64,000 bases of DNA from Clostridia bacterium (GCA_902363595.1 CABJAP010000018.1:1-64000); one strand, 5' to 3'. Counted from the first letter of the stretch, positions 17,991 to 27,031 are shown. Notes: a model not told the origin generated them from the letters alone. Translations and numbers: made by a program.

Positions 17991-18365
17991 ATGGGTGATA
18001 TGAAAAGACTGCCGGAAAGTGAGCTGGAGATCATGCAGATCGTTTGGCGCAGCACGCCTCCGGTCTCAAGGGCGGTCGTTGAAAGCGAGCTGAAGGAATC
18101 GCACCAGCTGGCGCCGACCACCATTCTTACGCTTTTGACCCGCCTGTGCGACAAGAACTTCCTCGCCATTGAAAAAAAGGGCCGTACCAATTATTACACA
18201 CCACTGGTCACGGAGCGGGAATACCTGGCCTCGGAGAGCCGCAACCTTTTGGACCGGCTTTACGGCGGCTCCCTGACCACACTGGCCACTGCCCTGTGCG
18301 ACAGCGGAATCAGCAAGGAAGAACTGAAAAAGCTTCATGATCTTCTGGAAAGGGGCGAATTATGA
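17991..18365 (+). CDS. BlaI/MecI/CopY-family transcriptional repressor
   Basis: A 124-aa repressor with the family opening LPESELEIMQIVW, a winged-helix region APTTILTLLTRLCDKNFLAIEKKGRTNYY, and a C-terminal dimerisation part. BlaI-type repressors hold down their own operon until a membrane metalloprotease triggers their cleavage. The two dyads in the promoter and the M56 protease overlapping by 4 bp downstream complete that circuit. RBS AGGGAGGG precedes the ATG. No beta-lactamase gene is adjacent, so the inducer may be another envelope stress. Confidence 0.92.
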   Translation: MGDMKRLPESELEIMQIVWRSTPPVSRAVVESELKESHQLAPTTILTLLTRLCDKNFLAIEKKGRTNYYTPLVTEREYLASESRNLLDRLYGGSLTTLATALCDSGISKEELKKLHDLLERGEL

Positions 18366-19819
18366 CGATGATGGGACTTCGAATTTTCTGGTCCGTTTTT
18401 CTGGCCTCTATGCTTGCCTACGGATTTCGCCGCTCATGGAGAATCGAACATGGACAAACGCAAAAGCTGATCGGGGACACGGATGAAGCCGTTGTATGGA
18501 TAACGCCCCTGATCTTTCCTATGATTGTTGTGATTATCTTCCTGGCCGATTTTATACTTGGCGGAGTGGGCGAGATCAAACAATTTATGCGGCTGGCGGT
18601 GGACATTTTTATCAGTATGAGTGTGTATTTTTTCTTTCTAATGATCCTGCTGCCGGTACTGCGCAGATATTTCAGCGCCAGAGCCTGCGCGACCCTATGG
18701 CTGCTGCCGGTGCTGCTCTTTTACCAGCCGGTCACATTGGCGGACAGCGCCTTTGTGCCGCTGTTTACCTTCTATATCCCGGGAAATGTTCTGCAGGTAT
18801 TCGGCTATATTTGGATGACTTTTGCTGCTGCCATATTTACTGGAGAAATCCTTTTCGGCCTGGTTTTCCGCCGCAAGCTGCTCAAAGGAGCCGGGCCGAT
18901 TGAGGATAAAAGGATCCTGGAGCTGTGGGAAGAGGAGAAAAGAGCCATTCGCTACAGCAAGTCAGTGCGCCTTATGACCAGCGCGGATATTACCACGCCT
19001 TTGTCCATGGGCATGTTTGCGAAAAGCCAGGTAACCCTTTTGCCGGAGCGCTTTTATACGATGGATGAACTGCGGCTCATTTTTCGCCACGAACTCCATC
19101 ACATCCAGCGGCGGGACGTGGATACCAAAGTTTTTTTGAGCTTTTGCAGGGCCATGTGCTGGTTCAACCCGCTGGTATGGATCGCCATTCGCAAAGCCAG
19201 CGATGATCTGGAGCTTTCCTGCGATGAGATCGTTTTGGAAGATGCCGGGGACCAGGAGCGGCGGCGATACGCCCAGCTGCTTTTGCATACTGCCGGGAGT
19301 TCCAGGGGCTTTACCACCTGCTTATCGGCCGCGGCTGGTTCTCTGCGATATCGGCTGAAATGCGTCATGCAGCGCCGCCGGCGCCGGGCGGGTATCCTTC
19401 TTTTAGTGGTTATGATGCTTATATGCTGCATGAGTTATGGCAGCATTGCCATGGCCAGCGAGCGGGGAACGGTTGGAGACCTGCTTCTGTCCGGCACTGC
19501 CGCTGAAGACGTTTATGCTCTTTCTTATTACGATAATCTGAAGGATGAAGAAGACCAGGGGCATACGCTGCATGCTTGCAGTGAAGAGCTGCTTGCCTAT
19601 ATAAAGGGGCTGGAGGCAGATAAACTTTTCAGCAGCGGCCGCTGGTCTTATGAAGGAGGACCGGTGGTGGACTGGGAGGTCGCAGCGGAAGAAGGTATGC
19701 TTTATTTATCGTTAAATGAAACGTTTCTCAGTGTGGAAAATAGCGACACAAACCAGACGTCATACTATAAACTGCGCTCTTCTGTGGACACTGACTATAT
19801 CCGGGGATTTTTCGAATAA
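18362..19819 (+). CDS. BlaR1-like M56 family membrane metallopeptidase
   Basis: A 485-aa protein with four to five N-terminal transmembrane segments and a zinc-protease motif His243-Glu-Leu-His-His247 in IFRHELHHIQRRD. The downstream NPLVWIA and SDDLELSCDE blocks are typical of M56 peptidases. A last helix near residues 350-370 is followed by about 115 extracellular residues. Those residues lack the SxxK/SxN/KTG motifs of the BlaR1 penicillin-binding sensor, so it senses something else or acts through partners. Translation is coupled to the repressor (ATGA overlap). Confidence 0.88.
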   Translation: MTMMGLRIFWSVFLASMLAYGFRRSWRIEHGQTQKLIGDTDEAVVWITPLIFPMIVVIIFLADFILGGVGEIKQFMRLAVDIFISMSVYFFFLMILLPVLRRYFSARACATLWLLPVLLFYQPVTLADSAFVPLFTFYIPGNVLQVFGYIWMTFAAAIFTGEILFGLVFRRKLLKGAGPIEDKRILELWEEEKRAIRYSKSVRLMTSADITTPLSMGMFAKSQVTLLPERFYTMDELRLIFRHELHHIQRRDVDTKVFLSFCRAMCWFNPLVWIAIRKASDDLELSCDEIVLEDAGDQERRRYAQLLLHTAGSSRGFTTCLSAAAGSLRYRLKCVMQRRRRRAGILLLVVMMLICCMSYGSIAMASERGTVGDLLLSGTAAEDVYALSYYDNLKDEEDQGHTLHACSEELLAYIKGLEADKLFSSGRWSYEGGPVVDWEVAAEEGMLYLSLNETFLSVENSDTNQTSYYKLRSSVDTDYIRGFFE

Positions 19820-19970
19820 CGGCCGGATGGGGAGACGTAGTACATTTAGAGGTTGAGAAGGCGGCCGGCTGGCAGCGGCCGCAGAGCTTGAAGGCGCCTG
19901 GTGTCGTGATTGCAGTTGCGTCAGTGATGCAGGAGTCAAAATGACAGCTCGATTTCAGTTTTTTTCTCAG

Positions 19971-20203
19971 TTTCTATTCGAAATGGCCCAAATAGGCAGC
20001 AAGGTCCATATAAAAAGGGGAAATCCTTCTTTACAAAACTCCTGACAGAAACTTGTTTGCGGTAAATCCCTTAATAAATGCGCAAAAGTTTGCACTAACT
20101 CCGCGCCGCCAGACTAGTTTCCCACAAATATTTATCTTAAAACGCCGCGAAAGGCCAAATCTATATGGACATTGCCTCCAAAACAGGGCATTTCGAATAG
20201 AAA
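19971..20203. repeat. 42-bp imperfect inverted repeat with ~149-bp loop
   Basis: The arms 19971-20012 and 20162-20203 are complementary at 33 of 42 positions, with 15 perfect positions (CATTTCGAATAGAAA and complement) at the outer end and TATATGGAC at the inner end. The whole gap 19820-20316 has no convincing gene. It also holds a GC-rich stem GCGGCCG/CGGCCGC near 19860-19882. The element could be a miniature mobile element or a structured RNA or terminator between the convergent genes. Confidence 0.7.
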
Positions 20204-20316
20204 CGGCCAAAAATACTTTTTTGGAAGGCAGCTAAGCCGCGATACAACCGGCACGATCATAGCAATTAGGCAGCTGGAATCTTTCCAGCCGCCCTTCAAT
20301 CACGAACATCTAAAAA

Positions 20317-21615
20317 CTACAAATTCAGCTTCCCAAGGATATCCGACAAATCCTTCTCACTCACCGGCGAATCCCAATCGAAATCGTCACAACATTGTTT
20401 AAGGCTATCCTGCCACGCCTGATACAATTTTTTTTCCGCTTCCGTAGCTGTGCTGTACTTGGCTTCCAGCTGAGCAGATAGGCGATCCGCTTCTTTGGGG
20501 TCGGTGGTAGCAAGACAACTTTTTTCCATAGCCTTATAATCATGATCCCATGCCGCCTCGGTCCACTGGGTCACGACCCGGGTTTGCAGCTCATCCAGAT
20601 CAATACCCAGCTCACTTTGGGATGTTTTCTCAAATTTTTCATCAATAGCACTGCACAAGCGCTGATACTCTTTTTCATCAGCCTCTGAAGTGAGCCGGTC
20701 AATGGAAACCGTAACATAGCCGCCGCCGGTATCGGCAAAGCAAGTGTAGCCGATGATCTTACTGCTGTCATTATTCGCCTTTTTGGGAACACAGATAAAA
20801 TCTTGACCGGATTTAGTCGTATGAGTAAAGGCCTGATCCTGCTTCAACAGATCGGTGCCTTCACCGGGGGCCAGGCAGAATCCGTTCCAGGGAAAGGATC
20901 CTTTAGGCGTATAAGAAATGGACACCGGAGTGTTGCCTAAAGTCTGATCTTTGCTTGGAAGAACATAGGAAACAAAGAAATTGCCGTCGTCAAAAATAAA
21001 AGCGGTTTCTTTATCAAAAAGAGTCGGATCAGGCAACGCTCCTGCTAAGGAAGTTCCTAGAAAATCAGGAATATGGTTCTTCTTCATTGCCTCTTTTACT
21101 TGGTCCAAAGACGTGATATCCGTCCTGCGGGAAGCATACTTTAGATGATATTTTGTGGATAGTTCCTTCACCTTATCTGCATCAGCGTAGATGGGATAAT
21201 CCACCGGATCGTATACCGACTTCTCCAGCGTCTTGTAGTTTTGATTAAGATAAGACGCATAGTCGCTGGCGGCCTTGTATTCATTGGAATCAAGCGCTGC
21301 GTTGACCGAATTGGCGGTGCCATCGTTAAATCCCACAGCAGGAAAGAGCAATCCCGCCGCGTATGCAACGGTGGCAAAGGCCAGCAGCGCTGCCAGAGCG
21401 GCTGCCAGAACCACAGGCCGTCTGCGGTTTTTCTTTTTTCGTAAGGCAGCATTTTCATTTTTTTTATGTTTGGATAAAGATTGGATTCTGCCGACAAAGT
21501 CCTGGGGCATATCGGGTATCTCAATGGAGACCAAATCCGCTGCCAGCTGATCGGCCAGAGCGATGTCGCCGTCATCAATAGCTTGATTCAGTTTTCTTTT
21601 CATACTTTCTTTCAT
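20317..21615 (-). CDS. putative membrane-anchored anti-sigma factor / sensor
   Basis: A 432-aa protein with a cytoplasmic N-terminal ~65 residues, a basic stretch (KKKNRRR), one transmembrane helix (PVVLAAALAALLAFATVAYA) and a ~340-aa extracellular domain I do not recognise. This layout, and the 41-bp overlap with the ECF sigma gene upstream, are typical of anti-sigma factors that hold a sigma factor at the membrane. No zinc-type HxxxCxxC motif is present. The start ATG at 21615 has GGGAGG 5 nt upstream. The extracellular part contains repeated Asp/Glu-rich segments and ends KLNL. Confidence 0.6.
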   Translation of the reverse strand: MKESMKRKLNQAIDDGDIALADQLAADLVSIEIPDMPQDFVGRIQSLSKHKKNENAALRKKKNRRRPVVLAAALAALLAFATVAYAAGLLFPAVGFNDGTANSVNAALDSNEYKAASDYASYLNQNYKTLEKSVYDPVDYPIYADADKVKELSTKYHLKYASRRTDITSLDQVKEAMKKNHIPDFLGTSLAGALPDPTLFDKETAFIFDDGNFFVSYVLPSKDQTLGNTPVSISYTPKGSFPWNGFCLAPGEGTDLLKQDQAFTHTTKSGQDFICVPKKANNDSSKIIGYTCFADTGGGYVTVSIDRLTSEADEKEYQRLCSAIDEKFEKTSQSELGIDLDELQTRVVTQWTEAAWDHDYKAMEKSCLATTDPKEADRLSAQLEAKYSTATEAEKKLYQAWQDSLKQCCDDFDWDSPVSEKDLSDILGKLNL

Positions 21616-22141
21616 AACAGCCTCCCTTACACTCTTGAAAATCAATTTCGGAAATAATTTTGCGGATCTCTTTTCTAAGACGGACGTAACGCATGCGCAG
21701 AGCCGGTTCCTTTAATCCCAGAGATGCGGCGATGTCCTTCATTGGTTCATGGTTTAAATAGTAGCGATTGTAAAGCTCTTTTTGTTCCACGCTGAGCTTT
21801 CCTAACACTTCCGGAACATGATCCATCTCATCGATCTGCCTGTCTTCTTCCAAGGCCAGGATTTCTGCCGGCTCTTTATCCAAAGAAGGGATCCCTTCGC
21901 TTAGCGACTCCTCTCCGCGAGCTTGAATTTTGCGCAGCGCAGAACAGGTCAAAAATTTTGCTGTTTTGTAGAGAAAGGCCGCCGGTTTTTCATGGGACAA
22001 AAACAGGTCTCCCTTTTCATAAGCCGCCAAAAAAACGTCCTGCACGAGATCTTCAGTTAAGGTTTGGTTATTTGTCATTACATAGATGTAGCGGTAAATT
22101 CGTTTATAATTTTCATCACACAATACATTAAAACGTTCCAC
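21575..22141 (-). CDS. ECF-type RNA polymerase sigma factor
   Basis: A 188-aa protein with region 2 (YRYIYVMTNNQTLTEDLVQDVFLAAY) and region 4 (LSVEQKELYNRYYLNHEPMKDIAASLGLKEPALRMRYVRLRKEI). GTG at 22141 is the best start: AGGAGGTG lies 8 nt upstream, while the longer frame from 22213 has no RBS. It is co-transcribed with the membrane protein just downstream, which probably restrains it. A likely target is its own promoter. Confidence 0.85.
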   Translation of the reverse strand: MERFNVLCDENYKRIYRYIYVMTNNQTLTEDLVQDVFLAAYEKGDLFLSHEKPAAFLYKTAKFLTCSALRKIQARGEESLSEGIPSLDKEPAEILALEEDRQIDEMDHVPEVLGKLSVEQKELYNRYYLNHEPMKDIAASLGLKEPALRMRYVRLRKEIRKIISEIDFQECKGGCYERKYEKKTESSY

Positions 22142-22297
22142 GTATATCTCACCTCCTGTACAAAGATATAGCGCGATTTCTTTATTGTAACAAAAAAAGC
22201 GGACAAACCGCATAAAAAATTTGTAAATACACCAGGCCTGAGTTTTTTTGTTTTTTTAGGGAAAGCTAAAAATGAATAAAAAAATGGAGGTAATCTT

Positions 22298-22966
22298 ATG
22301 TTTAAACATGAAAAACCATTGTTTCATCCAGTGGCAGTCGAACGGCCAAACCCGCAGTATGCGGCGCTTCTGCAAGAGCAGCTGGGCGGAGCAAACGGCG
22401 AATTGAAAGCGGCGCTGCAGTATATGTCCCAGAGTTTCCGTATCAAAGATCCGGAGATTAAAGATCTGTTTATGGACATTGCGGCTGAAGAACTGGGCCA
22501 TATGGAAATGGTCGCCCAAACCATCAATCTTCTCAATGGACATGATGTGGATTTCACCAAGACCGATGCCGGGGAAATCCAGACCCACGTGCTGCTGGGA
22601 TTAAATCCGGGGCTCATTAACGCTTCCGGCTATTCGTGGACCGCAGATTATGTGTCTGTAACCGGCGATCTTTGCGCTGACCTGCTCTCCAACATCGCAT
22701 CTGAGCAGCGGGCCAAGGTGGTGTATGAATATCTGTATCGCCAGATCGACGACAAAAAGGTGAAGGAAACCATCGACTTCCTGCTCAATCGGGAAGAGGC
22801 TCACAACGCCATGTTCAGAGAAGCCTTTAACAAAGTGCAGGATACCGGTTCCAACAGAGACTTCGGAACCACTCAGGCGGCTAAAATGTACTTTAGCATG
22901 TCGGAGCCTTCTCCGAAAAATACGACTCTGGACGGAATTGCAGGAAAACCGCCGGCTTTCCAATAA
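22298..22966 (+). CDS. manganese catalase family protein (CotJC-like)
   Basis: A 222-aa four-helix di-manganese catalase. Candidate ligands are Glu35 (NGELKAAL), Glu64/Glu65 and His68 (AAEELGHME), and the second Glu/His pair in SNIASEQRAKVVYEY and NREEAHNAMF. Members convert H2O2 to water and oxygen; the short clostridial/Bacillus forms include the spore-coat protein CotJC. No cotJA or cotJB is adjacent, so a cytoplasmic oxidative-stress role is as likely as a spore role. RBS: ATGGAGGTAA. Confidence 0.9.
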   Translation: MFKHEKPLFHPVAVERPNPQYAALLQEQLGGANGELKAALQYMSQSFRIKDPEIKDLFMDIAAEELGHMEMVAQTINLLNGHDVDFTKTDAGEIQTHVLLGLNPGLINASGYSWTADYVSVTGDLCADLLSNIASEQRAKVVYEYLYRQIDDKKVKETIDFLLNREEAHNAMFREAFNKVQDTGSNRDFGTTQAAKMYFSMSEPSPKNTTLDGIAGKPPAFQ

Positions 22967-23024
22967 GAAAAGAGCCGCGGTCTTATAAAAATTTTGTGCG
23001 CAGAGAAACAGGCGCACAGATAGC

Positions 23025-23067
23025 AAAAGGGGCTGAGCATGAAACGTTTTCTTGTTCAGCCTCTTTC
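23025..23067 (+). terminator. terminator-like hairpin after manganese catalase
   Basis: AAAAGGGGCTGA pairs with TCAGCCTCTTTC across a 19-nt loop. A second small hairpin, GTGCGC/GCGCAC, lies at 22996-23016. Confidence 0.5.
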
Positions 23068-23089
23068 ATTGGGAAAAAGGTTGAAATTA

Positions 23090-23434
23090 TGTGGATAAAA
23101 TAAAATCAAGATTCTCAAAAACATTGTAATTTCAATATATAAGGAGTATGATTTGTCCACATCTATCCTTGGGATAAAAAACAAAAATCTGTTCAAAAAC
23201 TGTCTGTTTATGACCTGAAAAGGCAGATCTTTGAAAGTTGATGCGGATATTAACAATTTGAACAGCCCTTTATTAAGATGTTTGAAACAACGTTCATTTG
23301 CGATACGGAAAATCTGTGGATAGAAAAAAGAAGTAATACATAGAAACGTTGAAATTTAAGAAGTTAAAGGCATATACTTATCCACAAAACCAATGGGATA
23401 AAAATGTGAATAACAGAAAAGATGCTGTGGATAA
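23090..23434. promoter_or_regulatory. cluster of DnaA boxes in AT-rich intergenic DNA
   Basis: Three perfect 9-mers TTATCCACA or its complement occur at 23090-23098, 23378-23386 and 23426-23434. One-mismatch versions lie at 23153-23161 (TTGTCCACA), 23315-23323 (TGTGGATAG) and 23405-23413 (TGTGAATAA). Six sites in 345 bp of AT-rich, gene-free DNA is far above chance. No dnaA, dnaN or rpmH is nearby. The host interval 22967-23618 otherwise holds only the hairpins above and the promoter region of the next operon. Confidence 0.8.
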
Positions 23435-23618
23435 GGAAACTGTTTGTCTTTTTTCCACGCTCATATGAAAAAAATTTTGCAGAATTTAATCATTTTTGAA
23501 GGGAGAAAAGGTTATATAATATGATGGATGTGAAAAAGTCTCTGCGGTGAGGCCGCATCTGTCATGCCATATGGCGCGTGCATGCACAAAAAGGATAGGA
23601 TTTCAGGAGGAAGCCGTT

Positions 23619-24149
23619 GTGACCAGAGAGGCTAGTCTGCTTAAAAAAATTGAAGAGGACGATTTAACGCGTCTGGATCAGCTGATCACTCACTATTACG
23701 GAGATATTTTCCGTTATTGCTTGTGGCATACGGACAGCCGTCAGACGGCTGAAGATGCGGCTCAGGAGACCTTTCTTAAATTTGTCCGCTACTATGACCG
23801 CAAAAGCTATGGCAGAAAAATCCGCGCCTATCTGTACAAGATCGCTGTCAACGTTTGCATTGATCTGAGCAAACGGCCTCCCATGGACCAGCTGCCAGAA
23901 GAGCTGCCTGCCTGCGAACCGGGATATGAAGACGCGGAACATAATGCGGATTTTCTTCAGCTGGTCCGCCGGCTGCCAAAGGATCAGCAGGACTTGGTCG
24001 TTCTCAGGTTCGGACAAGACCTTACGATTCGCGAGTGCGCCGAGATAACAGGGCTTCCTCTGCGCACAGTACAATCCAGACTGCGCAGCGCACTGAAAAA
24101 AATAAAAATGGAGATCCAAAAAAGGGGGATCGAAGATGAATCTAAATAA
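23619..24149 (+). CDS. ECF-type RNA polymerase sigma factor
   Basis: A 176-aa ECF factor: region 2 around HYYGDIFRYCLWHTDSRQTAEDAAQETFLKF, a short linker, and region 4 LPKDQQDLVVLRFGQDLTIRECAEITGLPLRTVQSRLRSALKKIK. I chose GTG at 23619 because TCAGGAGG lies just upstream, and the extra 24 codons from 23547 do not resemble the family. It heads an operon with a membrane protein (14-bp overlap) and an ABC transporter, and probably controls it. Confidence 0.87.
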   Translation: MTREASLLKKIEEDDLTRLDQLITHYYGDIFRYCLWHTDSRQTAEDAAQETFLKFVRYYDRKSYGRKIRAYLYKIAVNVCIDLSKRPPMDQLPEELPACEPGYEDAEHNADFLQLVRRLPKDQQDLVVLRFGQDLTIRECAEITGLPLRTVQSRLRSALKKIKMEIQKRGIEDESK

Positions 24150-24903
24150 AAAAATCAGACAAGAACTAATGAATTATGGCCGGGGAGACTGGTCAGAACA
24201 AGCCTTGAAGGAGACCTGCGCTGCGGCCCATGATGTTTACACACAGAAAAAACAGCGCCGCCGGATCGGATTCGGAACCTTCCTGCTGAGGCAGGTCCGG
24301 TTCACCGCCGGCAGGGTTTGGATGCTTCAGGCCGGAGTGCTGATCGCGCTCTGCCTGGTGCTGGATCTGCAGCTTAAGACTGGTTCGGGCAGTTACAGCT
24401 CTCTGGGGTTTGCCTTCAGCCTGGTGTCCGCAGTCACAGCGATGACAGGAATTCCTTATATCTGCCGGTCAGCCAGATGGGGCATGTATGAGATGGAAAC
24501 CGCCTCCAGGGTGTCTTTTTCCGGGCTTCTCTGCGCACGGCTGGCTATTACCGGGGCCGGCAATTTAATCATGCTGGCAGCCTTTTTTACTTTGGCCCAT
24601 TTAAAATTATCCATGCCTTTGAATACAGCTTCCTACATGCTGCTGCCCTTTTTCATCGTTTGGATGGGAGTTATGCTGCTGGTTCGAAGGGCCTGCGACA
24701 AATTTCTTCCTCTCTATTGCGGCGCCTTCAGCATACTCATAATCGCCTCGCTCTTTGGGCTCCACCAGCTGGCGCCCCGGGCTTTTGGGCCGGATGCGGC
24801 AATGCTTTGGAACATCGTGTGTATTGTTATCATCGCAGGGCTTTCGATACAGATACGAGCCCTGATAAAAAAACCTTCCCACATGGACGGCGTATCCGTG
24901 TAA
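24136..24903 (+). CDS. integral membrane protein, putative anti-sigma/ABC accessory
   Basis: A 255-aa protein with a ~50-aa basic cytoplasmic N-terminus (ending TQKKQRRR) and six predicted hydrophobic segments. No named family is recognised. It overlaps the sigma gene by 14 bp and precedes an ABC-2 transporter by 17 bp. Clostridial operons of sigma factor, membrane protein and ABC pair are common, and the second gene is often the sigma regulator. The N-terminal stretch lacks a zinc-binding anti-sigma motif, so the role is an inference from position. Confidence 0.55.
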   Translation: MNLNKKIRQELMNYGRGDWSEQALKETCAAAHDVYTQKKQRRRIGFGTFLLRQVRFTAGRVWMLQAGVLIALCLVLDLQLKTGSGSYSSLGFAFSLVSAVTAMTGIPYICRSARWGMYEMETASRVSFSGLLCARLAITGAGNLIMLAAFFTLAHLKLSMPLNTASYMLLPFFIVWMGVMLLVRRACDKFLPLYCGAFSILIIASLFGLHQLAPRAFGPDAAMLWNIVCIVIIAGLSIQIRALIKKPSHMDGVSV

Positions 24904-24920
24904 ACGAATAGGAGACGATC

Positions 24921-25796
24921 ATGAAACTAGAAATCAGAAATTTAAAGAAAACGTATAAAGATAAGACGGCTGTTAACGGCGTCACCCTTGAAATTACACC
25001 GGGAGTCTGGGGGCTTCTGGGAGCCAATGGCGCCGGCAAAACGACGCTGATGCGAATGATCGCAGGGATCCTGACTCCGACTGAGGGAGAAATTCTTTAT
25101 GACGGGGTTAAAATCAAAGATTTGGGCGGAGCCTACCGGGACATCTTCGGCTACCTGCCTCAGAATTTCGGATTTTACCCGGAATTTCGAGTAAAGGATT
25201 ACCTGGAATATATGGCGGCGCTGAAGGGGCTGTCAAAGAAAGATACCGCTCGTAAGATCGATGAGCTGATGGATAAACTTACCCTACGAGAGATTCGAAA
25301 TAAACAGATTCGAAAGCTTTCTGGAGGTATGCAGCGAAGGGTGGGAATCGCCCAGGCACTGCTCAACGAACCCGAAGTGCTGATTTTAGATGAACCCACC
25401 AGCGGTCTGGACCCTGGAGAGCGGATCCGGTTTCGCAATCTGCTGTCCGAGTTCGCAAAGGACCGGATCGTGGTGATCTCAACCCATATCGTGCCCGATG
25501 TGGAATACATCGCCACCTGCAACGCGCTGATGAAGAATGGAAAAATTATCGACATCGGCACCACAGAGGAATTGGTAAAGCTGGTGAAAGGAAAAGTGTG
25601 GGAAGCCAGCCTGGAGCCGGAACATCTACCCCGCTATGAAATCAGCCTCAATATCATCAACGTGCGCAACGAGGATACGGGGCGGGTCCGCGTCCGCTAT
25701 TTGTCGGATATTCCTGCGGTTGCGGGCTCCCAGTCCGTTTCCCCGAGGCTGGAAGATTTGTATCTCTTTCTGTTTTCGGAAAAGGAGGGTGCATAA
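24921..25796 (+). CDS. ABC-2 type transporter ATP-binding protein
   Basis: A 291-aa ATPase: Walker A GANGAGKTTLMRM, Q-loop YLPQNFGFYP, signature RKLSGGMQRRVGIAQALL, Walker B VLILDEPTSGLDP and switch His in ISTHIVPDVE. A ~70-aa C-terminal extension follows. This is the drug/bacteriocin-exporter type. It shares TAATG with the permease gene, so the two are translationally coupled in the ECF sigma operon. Confidence 0.9.
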   Translation: MKLEIRNLKKTYKDKTAVNGVTLEITPGVWGLLGANGAGKTTLMRMIAGILTPTEGEILYDGVKIKDLGGAYRDIFGYLPQNFGFYPEFRVKDYLEYMAALKGLSKKDTARKIDELMDKLTLREIRNKQIRKLSGGMQRRVGIAQALLNEPEVLILDEPTSGLDPGERIRFRNLLSEFAKDRIVVISTHIVPDVEYIATCNALMKNGKIIDIGTTEELVKLVKGKVWEASLEPEHLPRYEISLNIINVRNEDTGRVRVRYLSDIPAVAGSQSVSPRLEDLYLFLFSEKEGA

Positions 25797-27031
25797 TGAT
25801 TCGTTTAATCAGATTGGAAATGAAAAAGGTGCTCAAGAGCAGGATGCCCAAGATTCTTCTATCCCTGGCTCTGATCCTTTCAGTAGTCATGGCCCTGGCT
25901 GTGATTCACTATGCAAATTATACTTACCAGGATGCACAGGGGAAGGAAGTAACGCTCACCGGATTTAAAGCCATTGAAAAAAACAAGGAAATGATGGAAC
26001 CTTATGAAGGACCCTTGACCCCAGAAAAGATTGAGCATGTATTCCGTGTTAACCGGGAAGCTGAAAAGACATACGAGGAAGGTATTCCGGCGGATAGCCA
26101 GGAGAAAGAGCGTTATCCTGCTAAACGGATTTTAGGATCCTTGCGGCAGGTATATTTTGATAAAGAAGGAATGCCCAGATCGCTGAGCCAGATCGATGAT
26201 AAAGACGCCCGGAATTTTTACCAGGTACGGGATGGGGTCGTGGCAGACTCGATTGCCTCCAAATATCCCAAGAGCCCTCTGATCCAGGATAAGGCGCTTG
26301 CCCTCAACGATCAAATCGAAAAGCCCTTTACCTTTCTTTACGGTTATGCCACCAGTGACAGCGCCGATTATGTGCTGATGCTGCTGATCGTGCTGATGCT
26401 CCTTTGCGGCATTTTGACAGCTCCGGTATTTTCATCGGATTACCAGACCGGAGCAGATGATATCCTCCGCTGCACCAAGAATGGAAGGGTGAGGCTGGCC
26501 GGAGCGAAAGTTCTTTCCGCTTTCCTTCTTTCCGGGCTCTGCTTTATCATCTGTATGACCATCTACCTGCTGATCGTCAATACGGCCTTTGGCTGGGACA
26601 GCCTGAAAGCCTCCATCCAGTTTACTTACAATGTGACGGTCATCGCTCCGCTGACGGCAGGAGGCGTGCAAAAACTCACGGCAGGAGCCGGTCTGCTCAT
26701 CTTCCTTGCGATGATCAGCTTCATTCTCATGATCTCGTCCAAAACCAAAACCGCCATGGTTTCCATGATTCTGGCGCTGGTATTCTGTTTTCTGCCGTCA
26801 CTGGTTTCAACGATCGGCAGCGGCAGCATCATCCAATGGATCTGCTGCCTTATGCCAGCGGGCGGGGCCGGACTGACCCACAGCTTCTTATTCGAGCTGC
26901 TGGGAACGAATTTCTTGCCAGCGGGAGACACCGGGTTCTGGTCGCCTTACGTAATCCTGATCGCGGCTGCGATCCAGCTGCCGCTGTTTATCATTCTAAC
27001 CATTCGCTTTTACTGTAGACACGAGGCGTAG
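25796..27031 (+). CDS. ABC-2 type transporter permease
   Basis: A 411-aa permease with one N-terminal helix (residues ~18-40), an extracellular loop of about 140 residues, and a bundle of five helices starting near YVLMLLIVLMLLCGILTAPVF. This is the topology of ABC-2 exporters. RBS AAAGGAGGG lies inside the upstream gene. It is the last gene of the ECF sigma operon. The substrate is unknown. Confidence 0.82.
   Translation: MIRLIRLEMKKVLKSRMPKILLSLALILSVVMALAVIHYANYTYQDAQGKEVTLTGFKAIEKNKEMMEPYEGPLTPEKIEHVFRVNREAEKTYEEGIPADSQEKERYPAKRILGSLRQVYFDKEGMPRSLSQIDDKDARNFYQVRDGVVADSIASKYPKSPLIQDKALALNDQIEKPFTFLYGYATSDSADYVLMLLIVLMLLCGILTAPVFSSDYQTGADDILRCTKNGRVRLAGAKVLSAFLLSGLCFIICMTIYLLIVNTAFGWDSLKASIQFTYNVTVIAPLTAGGVQKLTAGAGLLIFLAMISFILMISSKTKTAMVSMILALVFCFLPSLVSTIGSGSIIQWICCLMPAGGAGLTHSFLFELLGTNFLPAGDTGFWSPYVILIAAAIQLPLFIILTIRFYCRHEA

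Noticed and set aside
18362..19819. True BlaR1 beta-lactam sensor
   Set aside because: The C-terminal penicillin-binding domain with SxxK is missing.
23090..23434. Chromosomal replication origin
   Set aside because: No dnaA, dnaN or rpmH in the window, and rplM-rpsI would face the fork. I kept the DnaA-box cluster as a finding without calling it oriC.
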